Positions 1 through 7,435 are shown, counted from the stretch's first letter. The stretch is DNA of 14,021 nucleotides from an uncultured Collinsella sp. (GCA_900547505.1 URGY01000026.1:1-14021); one strand, 5' to 3'. The notes: generated from the sequence alone by a model not told the origin. Numbers and translations are program-made.

Positions 1-30
1 AGGGCGCGACCAGAAGGTCAGCGCCCTTTC
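1..30 (+). terminator. Rho-independent terminator of an off-window gene
   Basis: AGGGCGC (1-7) pairs with GCGCCCT (21-27), and GACC (8-11) pairs with GGTC (16-19) around an AGAA loop, with a single bulged A at 20. The tail is TTTCGTTT. This orientation fits termination of a plus-strand gene lying left of the window. A minus-strand role cannot be judged because the flank is missing. Confidence 0.65.
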
Positions 31-115
31 GTTTCACGTCACCTTGTCTCAAATGTGGCCCGCTCGCTGTCCGTCCTCTACCTGCGGCGCCGTCTTGCTC
101 CGGATGCGGCGGTTA

Positions 116-206
116 GGGACGTTCCTTTTCTGCCGGCAGTCTGGGACATTCCTTGGGGTAGTCGTTGGGAACGCTCTTGTTTGGCTAGTCGTTTAAGAAC
201 GCCCCC
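116..206. repeat. Cluster of short degenerate repeats
   Basis: Three related 12-mers occur in direct orientation: GGGACGTTCCTT (116-127), GGGACATTCCTT (143-154) and GGGAACGCTCTT (167-178). Interleaved are two copies of TAGTCGTT followed by a G/A-rich AACG end (159-173 and 186-201). The stretch lies between two terminators and shows no credible gene. It looks like a decayed tandem or dispersed intergenic repeat. Its function is unknown, and whether it recurs elsewhere in the genome cannot be seen here. Confidence 0.45.
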
Positions 207-218
207 AATGACCACCGC

Positions 219-258
219 AAAAAAGCGCGCCACGGACGCTCACGCGTCCGCGGCGGCC
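219..258 (-). terminator. Terminator of the exported amidohydrolase gene
   Basis: CGGACGC (233-239) and GCGTCCG (244-250) form a perfect 7-bp stem around a 4-nt loop, extended by GCC/GGC pairs beyond one mismatch. Read on the minus strand, the stem is followed by GCGCG and then six T (A run at 219-224). It lies about 80 nt after the stop codon at 336 and is correctly oriented to end that transcript. Confidence 0.75.
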
Positions 259-335
259 TGTGCTAAATCGCGACGACGGCTGGCAACCAAGCGTTCTGCC
301 GAGCAGATCGTCCGTTCTTCACCTCAATCGACCGA

Positions 336-2139
336 TTATCCCTCGTATACGATACGGCCATCGGAGACAGTGAACAGAACCTTGGTATCGGAGATCTTCT
401 TGGGATCGCAATTAAGGATGTCTTGGTCGAGCACCGTGAGGTCGGCGAGCTTGCCCACCTCGAGCGTACCGATTTTATCCTCCATGTAGTTCTCGAAGGC
501 AACGTTTTTGGTATATGCCTCGAGCGCCTGATATGCCGTGATGGCCTGCTCGGGCCAACGGTACATATCGGTGTCCTCCTCCTCGGGAAACGGGCTGTTG
601 CGCGTAACGGCCACCTCGATCTCCTCGAGCGGCGCATAGCCGGTGACCGGGCCATCGCTCGCACCGGAGATAAAGCAGCCGGCCTCGAGCATGTTCTTGA
701 CGGGGTAGAACTTCATGGCGCGATCCTCGCCCACCATGGCGATCTCGAGGTCGCACAAAGAATCGTGATACATCCACAGGAACTGCAGCGCGCACACGAT
801 GTCGAGATCGGCGACGCGCTGAATGTCCTCGTCGGTGATTGCGCACACATGCGTCATGGTGTTGCGGCGATCATCGCGCTCGCCGTTCTCCTTGACGCAG
901 CGCTCGTAGGCATCGAGTGTATTGTGGACGGCGCCGTCGCCGATCGCGTGAACATGAATCTGAACACCCTCTTTGTCGAGGGCGGCCACCATGTCGCTGA
1001 ACTCCTGCTTGTCCCAAACGGACTCGCCGTACCAGTTATCGCCCTTACCGGCGGCGGAGGTATATGGCTCGAGCATCACGGCGCTGCCGCCCTCTGTAAC
1101 GCCATCGGAGTAGATCTTGGCCGTACCAGTAGAGATCATGTTGCTATCGAACTTCTTGAGGTCCTTCACGGTTTTAATGGCCTTTTTAGCCGTCATGCCG
1201 GGCCTAATGGTAGGAAGTACTCGCATACGCAGGTTAAGCTTGCCCTCTTTCTCAAGGTCAGTATAGAACTGGCAATCCTCTGCCGTAGACTTTCCCACGA
1301 CGCTTATGTTGGTAATGCCGGTGATGCCGTATTTCGAAGCCACCTGCTGGTACTTGTCGAGAGCGTTCTCAAGCTCCTTGTCCGTATGCTCGACGGAGAC
1401 AACCTTCCTCGCCATAGTGGCAGCAGAATCGATCAAGTAGCCAGTCGCCTCGCCGTTTGCATCGCGGGTGATGATGCCGCCCGTGGGATTGGGGGTATCG
1501 TTATCGATGCCCGCAAGCTCGAGCGCACGGCTGTTGACCCACACCGAATGATAGGAAACATCGGTCAGCATGATGGGCTTATCGGAGCAGATCTCGTCGA
1601 GGATGGACTTGTTGGGGCCGGGATTGGTGCCATCCTCTTGCTCGAAGGCGTTGATCATGAACGAGCCGCCAACGTAAGCCTTATCATCGGGATGCTTGGT
1701 TACAAAATCACTGATCACCTTCTTATACTCATCGATCGTGGTGCTCTTGGTAAGATCGATCTCGTACAGCGCGGTCACCCAGTTGCCCGGAGCGTGGATA
1801 TGGCCGTCCATAAAGCCGGGGGTCACCATACCGCCATCAAGATCGATGACACGCGTGTTGTCATCGATGTACTCGTCAACACCGGAGTCTTCGCCTACAT
1901 ATACGATCTTGTTGCCCGAGACAGCCAGGGCGGCCGCGGTGTCGCCCTCTTTGACCATCGTCTGAATCGTGCCGTTACGAAAGACGATGGATGCCTTATC
2001 GGAACTCGCGCTGCCGGTGCTTCCGGCATTTGAAGAATTGTTGGCGCAACCGGAGGCACCCACCGCAACAGCCGCGGCGCCCAACGTGCTCAGGCCGAGA
2101 AAGCTTCTACGGGAAACGGGGGGGGATAGAGGTCTTCAT
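336..2139 (-). CDS. Tat-exported lipoprotein amidohydrolase (YtcJ-like), frameshifted in leader
   Basis: A metal-dependent amidohydrolase of the YtcJ-like Amidohydrolase_3 family, predicted to hydrolyse an amide-type substrate outside the cell; the substrate is unknown. The mature part shows the family pattern in order: GFMDGHIH (metal-binding HxH), KIYSDG (lysine), VHVHAIGD, a histidine in MTHVCAIT, and GASDGPV (aspartate), roughly residues 109-115, 341, 395-399, 430 and 495 of a 600-aa corrected product. The natural start is the ATG at 2139, with an AAAGGTGGG ribosome site at 2144-2152. Its leader would read SRRSFLG, a twin-arginine motif, then an Ala/Val-rich stretch and ASGC, a lipobox with Cys31. 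As given, an 8-base C run (plus-strand G at 2118-2125) shifts frame and creates a TAG after ten codons; seven bases restore the full protein. Without correction the only start available is a TTG at 2084, which lacks a plausible ribosome site and cuts off the Tat motif. The LuxR gene upstream on the same strand is its likely regulator. Confidence 0.85.
2118..2125. repeat. Homopolymeric G8/C8 tract in coding region
   Basis: Eight consecutive G on the plus strand lie between the start codon and the twin-arginine motif of the amidohydrolase gene. Removing one base joins the ATG start, Tat motif and lipobox to the conserved enzyme in one frame. Tract length therefore decides whether the enzyme is made. 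It could be a slippage-prone phase-variation tract or a base-count error in the assembly. Confidence 0.8.
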
Positions 2140-2206
2140 ATAACCCACCTTTCTGTTGACATCGCCGCGCTTTCGCGACGCTTGCTATCACCTGAATAGC
2201 ACCCCC

Positions 2207-2272
2207 GGGTATAAACTTGTCTGCACAAACGGGGTTATTGCCGTAAGCGGAGGCTTATACCCCCTATAACCC
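2207..2272. promoter_or_regulatory. Array of TATA(A)CCC-type half-sites upstream of amidohydrolase
   Basis: Between the LuxR stop and the amidohydrolase start, related short motifs recur: GGGTATAA (2207-2214), GGGGTTATT (2231-2239), TTATACCC (2255-2262) and CTATAACCC (2264-2272). The first and third are exact inverted copies. A separate dyad GCTAT/ATAGC lies at 2183-2199. The placement is right for operator sites of the adjacent LuxR regulator, but this is inferred only from position and symmetry. Confidence 0.35.
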
Positions 2273-2277
2273 TGCCT

Positions 2278-3240
2278 TTAACCTGCCCAAAAGCTCTGAA
2301 GAAGCTCGGATCGCGATGAGACACCGCATTTACGGAATATCGTGTGAACATGCGATTTGACCGTGCCGACAGAGATAAATAAATCATTCGCTATGACGCG
2401 GTTATCCTGGCCATCGAGCAGAAGGTCGAGCACTTCGCGTTCACGCGCGGAGATATCGTGCTGGTCGCAGAATGCCGAAAAGCGGACCTCCGCAATCTGT
2501 TTGGCAGAGGTGCCAAACGTTGTGGGCGGAGCAGAAAAGCGCAACGACAAGATCTGCGACGCCGTACGAACGGTATATATCGCGGCCACCACGCTCATGA
2601 TGTTCTCTGGGATGTTTCTGCCGTAGGCAAAATACAGGTAATCGGTGACTTCGATCCGCCCAATATTCAGCCCGAGAACGCGTACATCCTCGATCAGAAC
2701 AAACGCCGTCAACACAGCCATCACAATAAGAAACCTGCCGTAGCGTGCATAGAAGCTCTTTCGCGCCAACGGCTTGCTTTTGCGGTAGCAGACGAAAATC
2801 ATGCCAAACGCCACGAACATGAACAAGGAGCGCAACGCATAAAAGGCGAGTTGTTTGATTGAATCGGGCTGCAACACAAGCGACATGGCCTCGAAAGCAG
2901 AAAAGGCGATGCAGGGCACGAGCATGCGAAGCCGGCTCGTCTTGTTTACGATCGCCAATGCAAATGCCCACATGCTCGCCATGATTCCAATCGATAGGAC
3001 GAGTTTCGTTATGGGGTGAGTCATGGGAAATTGTCTGCTGAGGATATCTGTCATCATCTTACGGCCCTGATACTCATCGAGGAATACGATGGCGCTTTCG
3101 AGCATGTCGAAGAAAAAGAAGGCCGAGACCGTCAAGTAGCTTGTTCGATGTGAGACGAGGTACGTGCATACCGATACGCACACCGCCACCATGCAAACCA
3201 AGACGAACGTGATTCCGTAGAAGAAGTAGAACGCGCTCAC
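2278..3240 (-). CDS. Membrane-anchored LuxR-type transcriptional regulator
   Basis: A 320-aa protein with about seven hydrophobic segments over residues 1-235 and a C-terminal LuxR/GerE helix-turn-helix (about residues 259-317; core AREREVLDLLLDGQ, then IANDLFISVGTVKSHVHTIF). This is a one-component regulator whose membrane part presumably senses a ligand while the DNA-binding end faces the cytoplasm. The start is the GTG at 3240, with AAAGG 8 nt upstream. It aligns over its full length with the regulator at 12529-13521, sharing FxDEY near residue 55, an IED motif in a membrane segment, and GRNIPEN before the last helix. It lies 138 bp upstream of the exported amidohydrolase on the same strand, with no clear terminator between, so it is the likely regulator of that gene and may be co-transcribed with it. 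The ligand is unknown. Confidence 0.87.
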   Translation of the reverse strand: MSAFYFFYGITFVLVCMVAVCVSVCTYLVSHRTSYLTVSAFFFFDMLESAIVFLDEYQGRKMMTDILSRQFPMTHPITKLVLSIGIMASMWAFALAIVNKTSRLRMLVPCIAFSAFEAMSLVLQPDSIKQLAFYALRSLFMFVAFGMIFVCYRKSKPLARKSFYARYGRFLIVMAVLTAFVLIEDVRVLGLNIGRIEVTDYLYFAYGRNIPENIMSVVAAIYTVRTASQILSLRFSAPPTTFGTSAKQIAEVRFSAFCDQHDISAREREVLDLLLDGQDNRVIANDLFISVGTVKSHVHTIFRKCGVSSRSELLQSFWAG

Positions 3241-3338
3241 TACCGGGCCTTTCGCTTATTGATATGTGCTACGGATAAACTTTACGCCAAAGACATGCAG
3301 ATCGCTGTCTTCAACGCAAAATCCAGCCAAAGAAAGGA

Positions 3339-3366
3339 GGGGTGGAAGACGCATATCCCCCACCCC
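3339..3366. repeat. Short inverted repeat
   Basis: GGGGTGG (3339-3345) and CCACCCC (3360-3366) are perfect inverted arms around 14 nt. There is no T run on either side, so this is not a standard terminator. It lies in the 366-bp divergent gap between the LuxR gene and the acetyltransferase gene. Its role is unknown; it could be an operator or part of the neighbouring repeat element. Confidence 0.35.
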
Positions 3367-3389
3367 AGTGCATGGGCGGAACTACCCAG

Positions 3390-3459
3390 AATGAGAGTGG
3401 ATAATCTCCCGTTTTTGACCTATACCAGCGCTAAAAGTGGGAGATTATCCACTCTCATT
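3390..3459. repeat. 70-bp palindromic element with perfect 21-bp arms
   Basis: The arms at 3390-3410 and 3439-3459 are exact reverse complements for all 21 bp (left arm begins AATGAGAGTGG and ends ATAATCTCCC). The spacer is 28 nt (3411-3438). The element is intergenic, 147 bp before the acetyltransferase start. A partial copy of the arm end, CCACCCTCATTCC, follows at 3479-3491. The shape suits a non-autonomous mobile or REP-like repeat, or a strong RNA hairpin. No transposase is nearby. Confidence 0.8.
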
Positions 3460-3606
3460 GAGCAAGTGTCCGAAAATCCACCCTCATTCCTTCTTAGGGC
3501 CCTCCGTCCCCGAGGGATCGAGGGTCGTCTGCCGAATGGTCGATACGGCAGTCCTGCGTCCATGTCACACTCAGAGATGGCCTGACCCAACCTGGAAGGA
3601 GCCTCC

Positions 3607-4257
3607 ATGAGCCTTGACAACGTAACTCTGCGCGCCGCCACGCTCGATGACCTGACCGGCATCGCCGCCATTTACAACCAGCTGTGGTGCAACACACTAC
3701 GCAACCGCGGCGACGTCGAAGCCGCCGATTTCTGCGCGCGCTTTAACATCGCTATGCAGCTGCAGCGCTCCCCCATCGCACTCGTCGCCGAGGCCGAGGG
3801 CCGCACTATCGCCGCCTGCTGTATCGGCATCTTCGAGGACGGCAAGCCGCGCACCAATCCCACGTGGGAGCCCTGCTACGACGAGATGCTCGCCCAGGCA
3901 ACCGAGATGGCAAAGACCGCCGATGCCAAGCTCGAGGGCTCGCTCTTTGGCGACAGTCGTGAAAAGGCCACGGCCGACCGCTTTGCCGCCACGGGCAACG
4001 AGTATGCCCAGGGCCAGCTCAACCTGATCATCATCGTGCCCGAGTGGCAGGGCAAGGGACTCGGCCGCGAGCTCATCGACCTTGCGCGCGCCGAGCTCGC
4101 CAAGGCAGGCTGCACCAAGTTCTTCCTGATGAGCGACTGCAACTCCGACTGGCAGTTCTACGAGCACCTCAATATGAAACGCATCCTGGAAGATCACAGC
4201 CAAGACACCGGCGACGGCTTTATCGTCTACATGTACGGAGGCGACACGCAGGATTAA
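3607..4257 (+). CDS. GNAT-family N-acetyltransferase
   Basis: A 216-aa protein with the GNAT fold. The acetyl-CoA-binding motif A is clear at about residues 139-160 (IIIVPEWQGKGLGRELIDLA, including Q-x-x-G-x-G), followed by the motif-B region SDCNSDWQFYEHLNMKR. The N-terminal part (LRAATLDDLTGIAAIYNQLW) is the usual first strand and helix. A central insert of about 40 residues (90-130) makes it longer than the minimal 150-aa family members. It should transfer an acetyl group from acetyl-CoA to an amine of an unidentified small molecule or protein. The ATG at 3607 is supported by GAAGGAG five bases upstream. It is a single-gene unit on the plus strand, divergent from the LuxR gene and convergent with the gene remnants downstream. 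Confidence 0.88.
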   Translation: MSLDNVTLRAATLDDLTGIAAIYNQLWCNTLRNRGDVEAADFCARFNIAMQLQRSPIALVAEAEGRTIAACCIGIFEDGKPRTNPTWEPCYDEMLAQATEMAKTADAKLEGSLFGDSREKATADRFAATGNEYAQGQLNLIIIVPEWQGKGLGRELIDLARAELAKAGCTKFFLMSDCNSDWQFYEHLNMKRILEDHSQDTGDGFIVYMYGGDTQD

Positions 4258-4264
4258 CCTGCAC

Positions 4265-4285
4265 GCCGCCTTGCGGGCTTTCTCC
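4265..4285 (+). terminator. Weak terminator candidate after the acetyltransferase
   Basis: CCGC (4266-4269) pairs with GCGG (4273-4276) around a 3-nt loop, followed by GCTTTCT. The stem is short and the T tract poor. The main support is its position 8 bp after the stop codon. Confidence 0.25.
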
Positions 4286-4302
4286 AAGACGGCCCAAACC
4301 AA

Positions 4303-4850
4303 TCAGCCAAAACGAGCTAACAGAGCGCGCTCTCCTCGACAATAGGGACATTCATCCTGCGAAGCGTGATATAGATGACCGCGCGGACACTCAACCGTCT
4401 CAGACAGATACAGGGCGAGCAGGCGCGCCCATGTGCGCGCATCAAGGCGCTCATGCGCTTTGCCAAAGAGCGACCGGCGGAAAGCCTCGCCCATAAGGTT
4501 GCCAAAGTCATTGATCGCAAGAGCGTAACTAGGGACAACATATCCGATCAGCGTCCCTGCAAAGGAGCTGCGCCCATTGCACACGCAGCTATTGAGCGGA
4601 AGAGCCGGAATATCGTCGTCTAGGTCAAAAATTCTAGGTCCAGCTCGCCAGAACTGTACGGATGAATTCCGCGATTGAGCATCTTGAAAATATGGACCGC
4701 GAGTCCAAAGTCGTCCGTCTGAGGTGTAAACACCGGGGCATTCGTGGACGCCGCCAAGCTCTCGAAATCGCTGATGCCGGCTATCTCCATGAGCTAAAGC
4801 ACTCGGAGGCAATATAGCCGGGAGCGGCGCATGCAGTCCTATGTGTCACA
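4303..4850 (-). pseudogene. Decayed C-terminal part of a protein-kinase-like gene
   Basis: Three minus-strand frames carry successive pieces of one protein. Frame one (about 4837-4784) reads AAPGYIASECF, resembling the GTPGYxAPE activation segment. Frame two (4790-4620) reads FTPQTDDFGLAVHIFKMLNRG then IHPY, resembling helix F (DxFGLAV) and the GxHPF region of kinases. Frame three (about 4600 to stop 4303) reads an AFRRSLFG segment, RTWARLL, then CPRGHLYHASQDECPYC, a Cys4 zinc-knuckle-like end. The order matches my memory of bacterial kinases with a W..AL...C....H.....CPWC tail, sometimes linked to helix-hairpin-helix proteins; that assignment is tentative. At least two frameshifts and loss of the N-lobe mean no functional kinase is made. 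The ATP-binding and catalytic-loop regions are absent from the window. Confidence 0.6.
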
Positions 4851-4865
4851 TCCGAAAGCGTAAAG

Positions 4866-5075
4866 CTATACGAGCGCCTTGATCGTATCCATGCCCGCAC
4901 GCGCCGAAACCTCGCAGCCCTTCTGCCCGTTGAGCACGCACTCGAGTAGCGCATCGTATGCGCGCTGGGCTTCGGGGGCCAGGTGCGCCCTGTTAAACAT
5001 GCCCTCGGGTCGCACGTTTCCCTTCGAGTCGATCATACAAGCCCCCAATCTGTTTGGTTTCCCCAGATTGTGAGC
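4866..5075 (-). pseudogene. C-terminal gene remnant, family uncertain
   Basis: About 65 codons ending at a stop at 4866 have protein-like composition: ACMIDSKGNVRPEGMFN, then EAQRAYDALLECVLNGQKG and EVSARAGMDTIKALV. The AY...L...VL.G......S...G...I pattern is reminiscent of the C-terminus of Gfo/Idh/MocA oxidoreductases, but this is a weak guess. No start or ribosome site is present, and the frame runs upstream into the dispersed repeat at 5131-5180, so the open frame of 104 codons there is not a real start. It is most likely a truncated relic like its neighbour at 4303-4850. Confidence 0.4.
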
Positions 5076-5130
5076 CCGCACACCCAAGCCGCACGGCCCG
5101 CCGTTCAGCTGAAACCACCTGCCAAAAAGG

Positions 5131-5180
5131 GACAGGTTTATTTTGGTAGGTTTTATCTGGGCAAACGCCCAAGCCGCCAC
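5131..5180. repeat. Dispersed ~50-bp repeat, copy 1
   Basis: Begins GACAGGTTTATTTTGG and ends AGCCGCCAC. It matches 7436-7483 in the same orientation, with three substitutions and one 2-bp gap over 48 aligned positions. Both copies are intergenic and flank the agmatine deiminase and LuxR pair. Within it, TTTATTTTGG and TTTATCTGGG form a loose internal duplication. Confidence 0.8.
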
Positions 5181-5182
5181 AC

Positions 5183-5214
5183 AAAAAGCCCGCCGGCCAT
5201 TGAAGCCGGCGGAC
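5183..5214 (-). terminator. Terminator of agmatine deiminase
   Basis: An 8-bp GC-rich stem (5190-5197 with 5205-5212) encloses a 7-nt loop, CATTGAA. On the minus strand it is followed by GGGC and five T (A run at 5183-5187). It lies 42 nt after the stop codon at 5256. Confidence 0.85.
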
Positions 5215-5255
5215 TTTCATTTACGGATAATCAAACCCTGTTTACCAAGGAGCTA

Positions 5256-6377
5256 CTACTTGTGGCGCGCCTTGGGCTGCTGCTGGGTGATGCAGTGGAT
5301 GTTGCCGCCGCCGTAGATAACCTCGCGAGTCATGATACCGATGACTTCACGGTCCGGATAAGCAGCCTGGATATCCTTGAGCGCCTGGGCGTCGTTGGGG
5401 TCACCGAACTGCGGCACAAGCACCGCTCCGTTGATGGGCAGGAAATTGAGATAGCTCGGCTCGAAGGCGTCCTCGGGGGTACGCGGCAGCACGCCCTCGA
5501 CGGGATCAATCGTGCTGGCCTCCTCTTCGGTCATATATACCGAAGTCGCAGGCATGATCACCTTGTGGATCTTGAGCTTGCGACCCTTGGCATCCGTGGA
5601 CACGGAGAGCGTCTTGTACGCCTCCTGGCACTCCTTGTAGAACTTATGGTTGGGATCATCGGTCCACATGCAGCAGACCTCGCCGGGCGCACTAAAGCAT
5701 GCGACGTCGTCCACATGACCGTTCGTTTCGTACGGATCGATACCGTCCTTGATCCAGATAACCTTTTCGATACCGAGATACTCAGAGAGCTTCTCCTCAA
5801 TCTGCTCCTTGGTGTACTGCGGGTTGCGGTCCTCGTTGAGCAGACACATCTCGGTGGTCACGACGGTGCCTTGACCATCACAGTTGAACGAGCCGCCCTC
5901 GAGGATGTAGTCCTCGGGACGATAACGGTTAACCTGCTCAAGCTGTGCCACCTGCAGGCCAATGGAAGCATCCTTGTCCCACGGGAAGTACAGACCGTCA
6001 ATGAAACCGCCGTAAGCATTAAAGTGGAAGTGCGAAAGGGCCACCTCCCCATTGTCATTAACGAGGAACGCCGGGCCGGGGTCGCGAATCCAGCTGTCGT
6101 TGTACTCCATGTGGATAACGCGCACGTTCTCAACACCGTCGAAGATCTCGCACACCGCGGGGAAGTCTTCGGTGTTGACGCCTACCGTGATGGGCTGAAA
6201 GCGTGCAACGGTCTTAATGATCTCGGTGAAGACCTTCTGCGCCGGCTTGGCGCCGCAGCGCCACACGTCGGAGCGGTGCGGCCACAGAATCCAGGTGCGC
6301 TCCTGCTCCTCATACTCGCCGGGCATATAGAACCCGTCCTTCTTAGGCGTGGATTCACTCTCGTAGATGGTCTTCAT
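5256..6377 (-). CDS. aguA: Agmatine deiminase
   Basis: Converts agmatine to N-carbamoylputrescine and ammonia, a cytoplasmic step of arginine-derived polyamine metabolism (EC 3.5.3.12). The 373-aa length is normal for the family. Family landmarks are in order: MPGEYEEQERTWILWP near the N-terminus, NDSWIRDPGP (93-102), ILEGGSFNCDGQG (158-170, Glu160), NGHVDD (219-224, His221 and Asp223) and GGGNIHCITQQQP (357-368) with the catalytic Cys362. This is the amidinotransferase-fold set Cys/His/Asp/Glu. The start ATG at 6377 has AGGAGC five bases upstream. The second enzyme of the route, N-carbamoylputrescine amidase or putrescine carbamoyltransferase, is not in the window, nor is an agmatine/putrescine antiporter. 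The divergent LuxR gene at 6556 is the likely regulator. A long dyad in the leader (6391-6438) may control expression. Confidence 0.95.
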   Translation of the reverse strand: MKTIYESESTPKKDGFYMPGEYEEQERTWILWPHRSDVWRCGAKPAQKVFTEIIKTVARFQPITVGVNTEDFPAVCEIFDGVENVRVIHMEYNDSWIRDPGPAFLVNDNGEVALSHFHFNAYGGFIDGLYFPWDKDASIGLQVAQLEQVNRYRPEDYILEGGSFNCDGQGTVVTTEMCLLNEDRNPQYTKEQIEEKLSEYLGIEKVIWIKDGIDPYETNGHVDDVACFSAPGEVCCMWTDDPNHKFYKECQEAYKTLSVSTDAKGRKLKIHKVIMPATSVYMTEEEASTIDPVEGVLPRTPEDAFEPSYLNFLPINGAVLVPQFGDPNDAQALKDIQAAYPDREVIGIMTREVIYGGGNIHCITQQQPKARHK

Positions 6378-6390
6378 TTCAAGCTCCTAA

Positions 6391-6438
6391 ATCTCGGTGC
6401 TTTTGCTTGACGAGACCATGATGCGGCCGCACCGAGAT
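6391..6438 (-). promoter_or_regulatory. Perfect 10-bp dyad in the agmatine deiminase leader
   Basis: ATCTCGGTGC (6391-6400) and GCACCGAGAT (6429-6438) are exact inverted copies with a 28-nt spacer. The proximal arm ends only about three bases from the AGGAGC ribosome site of agmatine deiminase. In RNA a stem here would abut the ribosome site. As DNA it could be a two-site operator in the divergent promoter region. Which applies cannot be told from sequence. Confidence 0.55.
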
Positions 6439-6465
6439 GTTCTCAATAGTCCCTCGAGCCCCTTT

Positions 6466-6492
6466 CAGCGACCAACGGTATACCATTCGCTG
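6466..6492. promoter_or_regulatory. Nested palindrome between aguA and its LuxR regulator
   Basis: CAGCGA (6466-6471) and TCGCTG (6487-6492) flank the perfect palindrome GGTATACC (6477-6484). The two symmetry centres are offset by about 1.5 bp. The position, between divergent genes and upstream of both, suits an operator for the regulator at 6556-7359. GGTATA-type cores also occur near 2207 and 2255, upstream of the other regulated hydrolase. Confidence 0.4.
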
Positions 6493-6555
6493 ACCTAAAG
6501 TTCTATTCAGGCCGAGAACATGACATACTGGGTTCCACAATGGAAAGGACGCCCT

Positions 6556-7359
6556 ATGCCCCCATGCAATAAACAGCAGACTATTGAGTTGGACAGTACG
6601 ACCTGGACTGCTCTCAACGAGCTCGCGCTTGCAATCCACGCATCACACGGTGTCGATAAGCTGCAAAAGGAGACCCTCGAGGGAACGACAGGGCTCGTGC
6701 CCCATCGGATCGCCATGTTCGACCTGATCGAGGCGGCAGGCAGTGACGCCCCACGCTACGTCCACCCCACAAGCAGCGGAATGGACGACCGCGCGCTGAG
6801 CGACTACTACAACCGCTACGCCGCGATGGACTATACAACATGGAGCTTTGACCTACATAAGGTCGGCGTCTACCGCGACCTCGACCTCGTGGACGTCGAG
6901 CGACGCGATGCCACGCCCATCTATCGCAAATGGATGGAACCGCAGGGCGTCTACTTTGGCTGTACGGCCACGCTCGCGCACAACGACAGCCCGCTAGGAA
7001 GCATCACCCTGTTTCGCGAACGCACGGCCGGAGACTTCACCGACACCGAGCTCGCAATCCTGCTCGAAATCGCTCGGCACGCGAGCCTCGCGCTCGCCAA
7101 CCTCTATCCTCGGGGCATTAATCTCACCCAGACCGAAGACACAGACCAGCTGAATGCTTTCATTACAGAACATAATATCCAACCGCGCGAAGCCGAAATC
7201 ATGCAGCTCATGCTCGGCGGCAAAACGAACAAACAGATGGCAAACGAGCTATTCATAAGCGAGTCAACCGTCAAGAAGCACGTCAACGCCATCTATCGCA
7301 AGCTCGGCGTCAGCAACCGTCTGGGCCTTATGACTGCCACGCAAAACATCCCACGATAA
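6556..7359 (+). CDS. Soluble LuxR-type regulator beside agmatine deiminase
   Basis: A 267-aa transcription factor without membrane segments. Residues 1-190 have the feel of a GAF-like sensing domain (about 155-185: [18 protein letters not shown], then [15 protein letters not shown]). The C-terminus from about 205 is a LuxR/GerE helix-turn-helix ([20 protein letters not shown], then [22 protein letters not shown]). I prefer the ATG at 6556, which has GGAAAGGA seven bases upstream, over the in-frame ATG at 6520, which would add 12 residues but lacks a good ribosome site. It is transcribed divergently from agmatine deiminase across a 178-bp gap holding two dyads, so it probably controls aguA in response to agmatine or a related compound. 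That link is inference from neighbourhood. Confidence 0.87.
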   Translation: MPPCNKQQTIELDSTTWTALNELALAIHASHGVDKLQKETLEGTTGLVPHRIAMFDLIEAAGSDAPRYVHPTSSGMDDRALSDYYNRYAAMDYTTWSFDLHKVGVYRDLDLVDVERRDATPIYRKWMEPQGVYFGCTATLAHNDSPLGSITLFRERTAGDFTDTELAILLEIARHASLALANLYPRGINLTQTEDTDQLNAFITEHNIQPREAEIMQLMLGGKTNKQMANELFISESTVKKHVNAIYRKLGVSNRLGLMTATQNIPR

Positions 7360-7360
7360 A

Positions 7361-7397
7361 AAAGGGCGCCCTCCATACGGAGAACGCCCTTTGATTT
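7361..7397 (+). terminator. Terminator of the soluble LuxR gene
   Basis: AAAGGGCG (7361-7368) pairs with CGCCCTTT (7385-7392), with an inner CTCC/GGAG stem (7371-7374, 7379-7382) and ATAC loop. The tail is TTTGATTT. It begins two bases after the stop codon. The A-rich left flank means it could also act on the minus strand. Confidence 0.85.
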
Positions 7398-7435
7398 CGC
7401 CATTTGAATTAGTGTCGGCTCTGGCTCAAAGAGTA

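Noticed and set aside
423..2033. Long plus-strand frame opposite the exported amidohydrolase; similar long frames lie at 4983-6410 and 10539-11708.
   Set aside because: These are antisense shadows in GC-rich DNA. The opposite strands carry complete conserved enzymes with ribosome sites and terminators.
336..2084. Reading the exported amidohydrolase as a 582-aa protein from the TTG at 2084.
   Set aside because: That start has no clear ribosome site and removes the Tat motif. The ATG at 2139 with a good ribosome site is the natural start once the G8 tract is taken into account.
6387..6419. A ten-codon upstream frame (MVSSSKSTEI) whose stop overlaps the agmatine deiminase ribosome site.
   Set aside because: No ribosome site precedes it and its composition does not suggest attenuation control. 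It is kept only as a remark beside the leader dyad.
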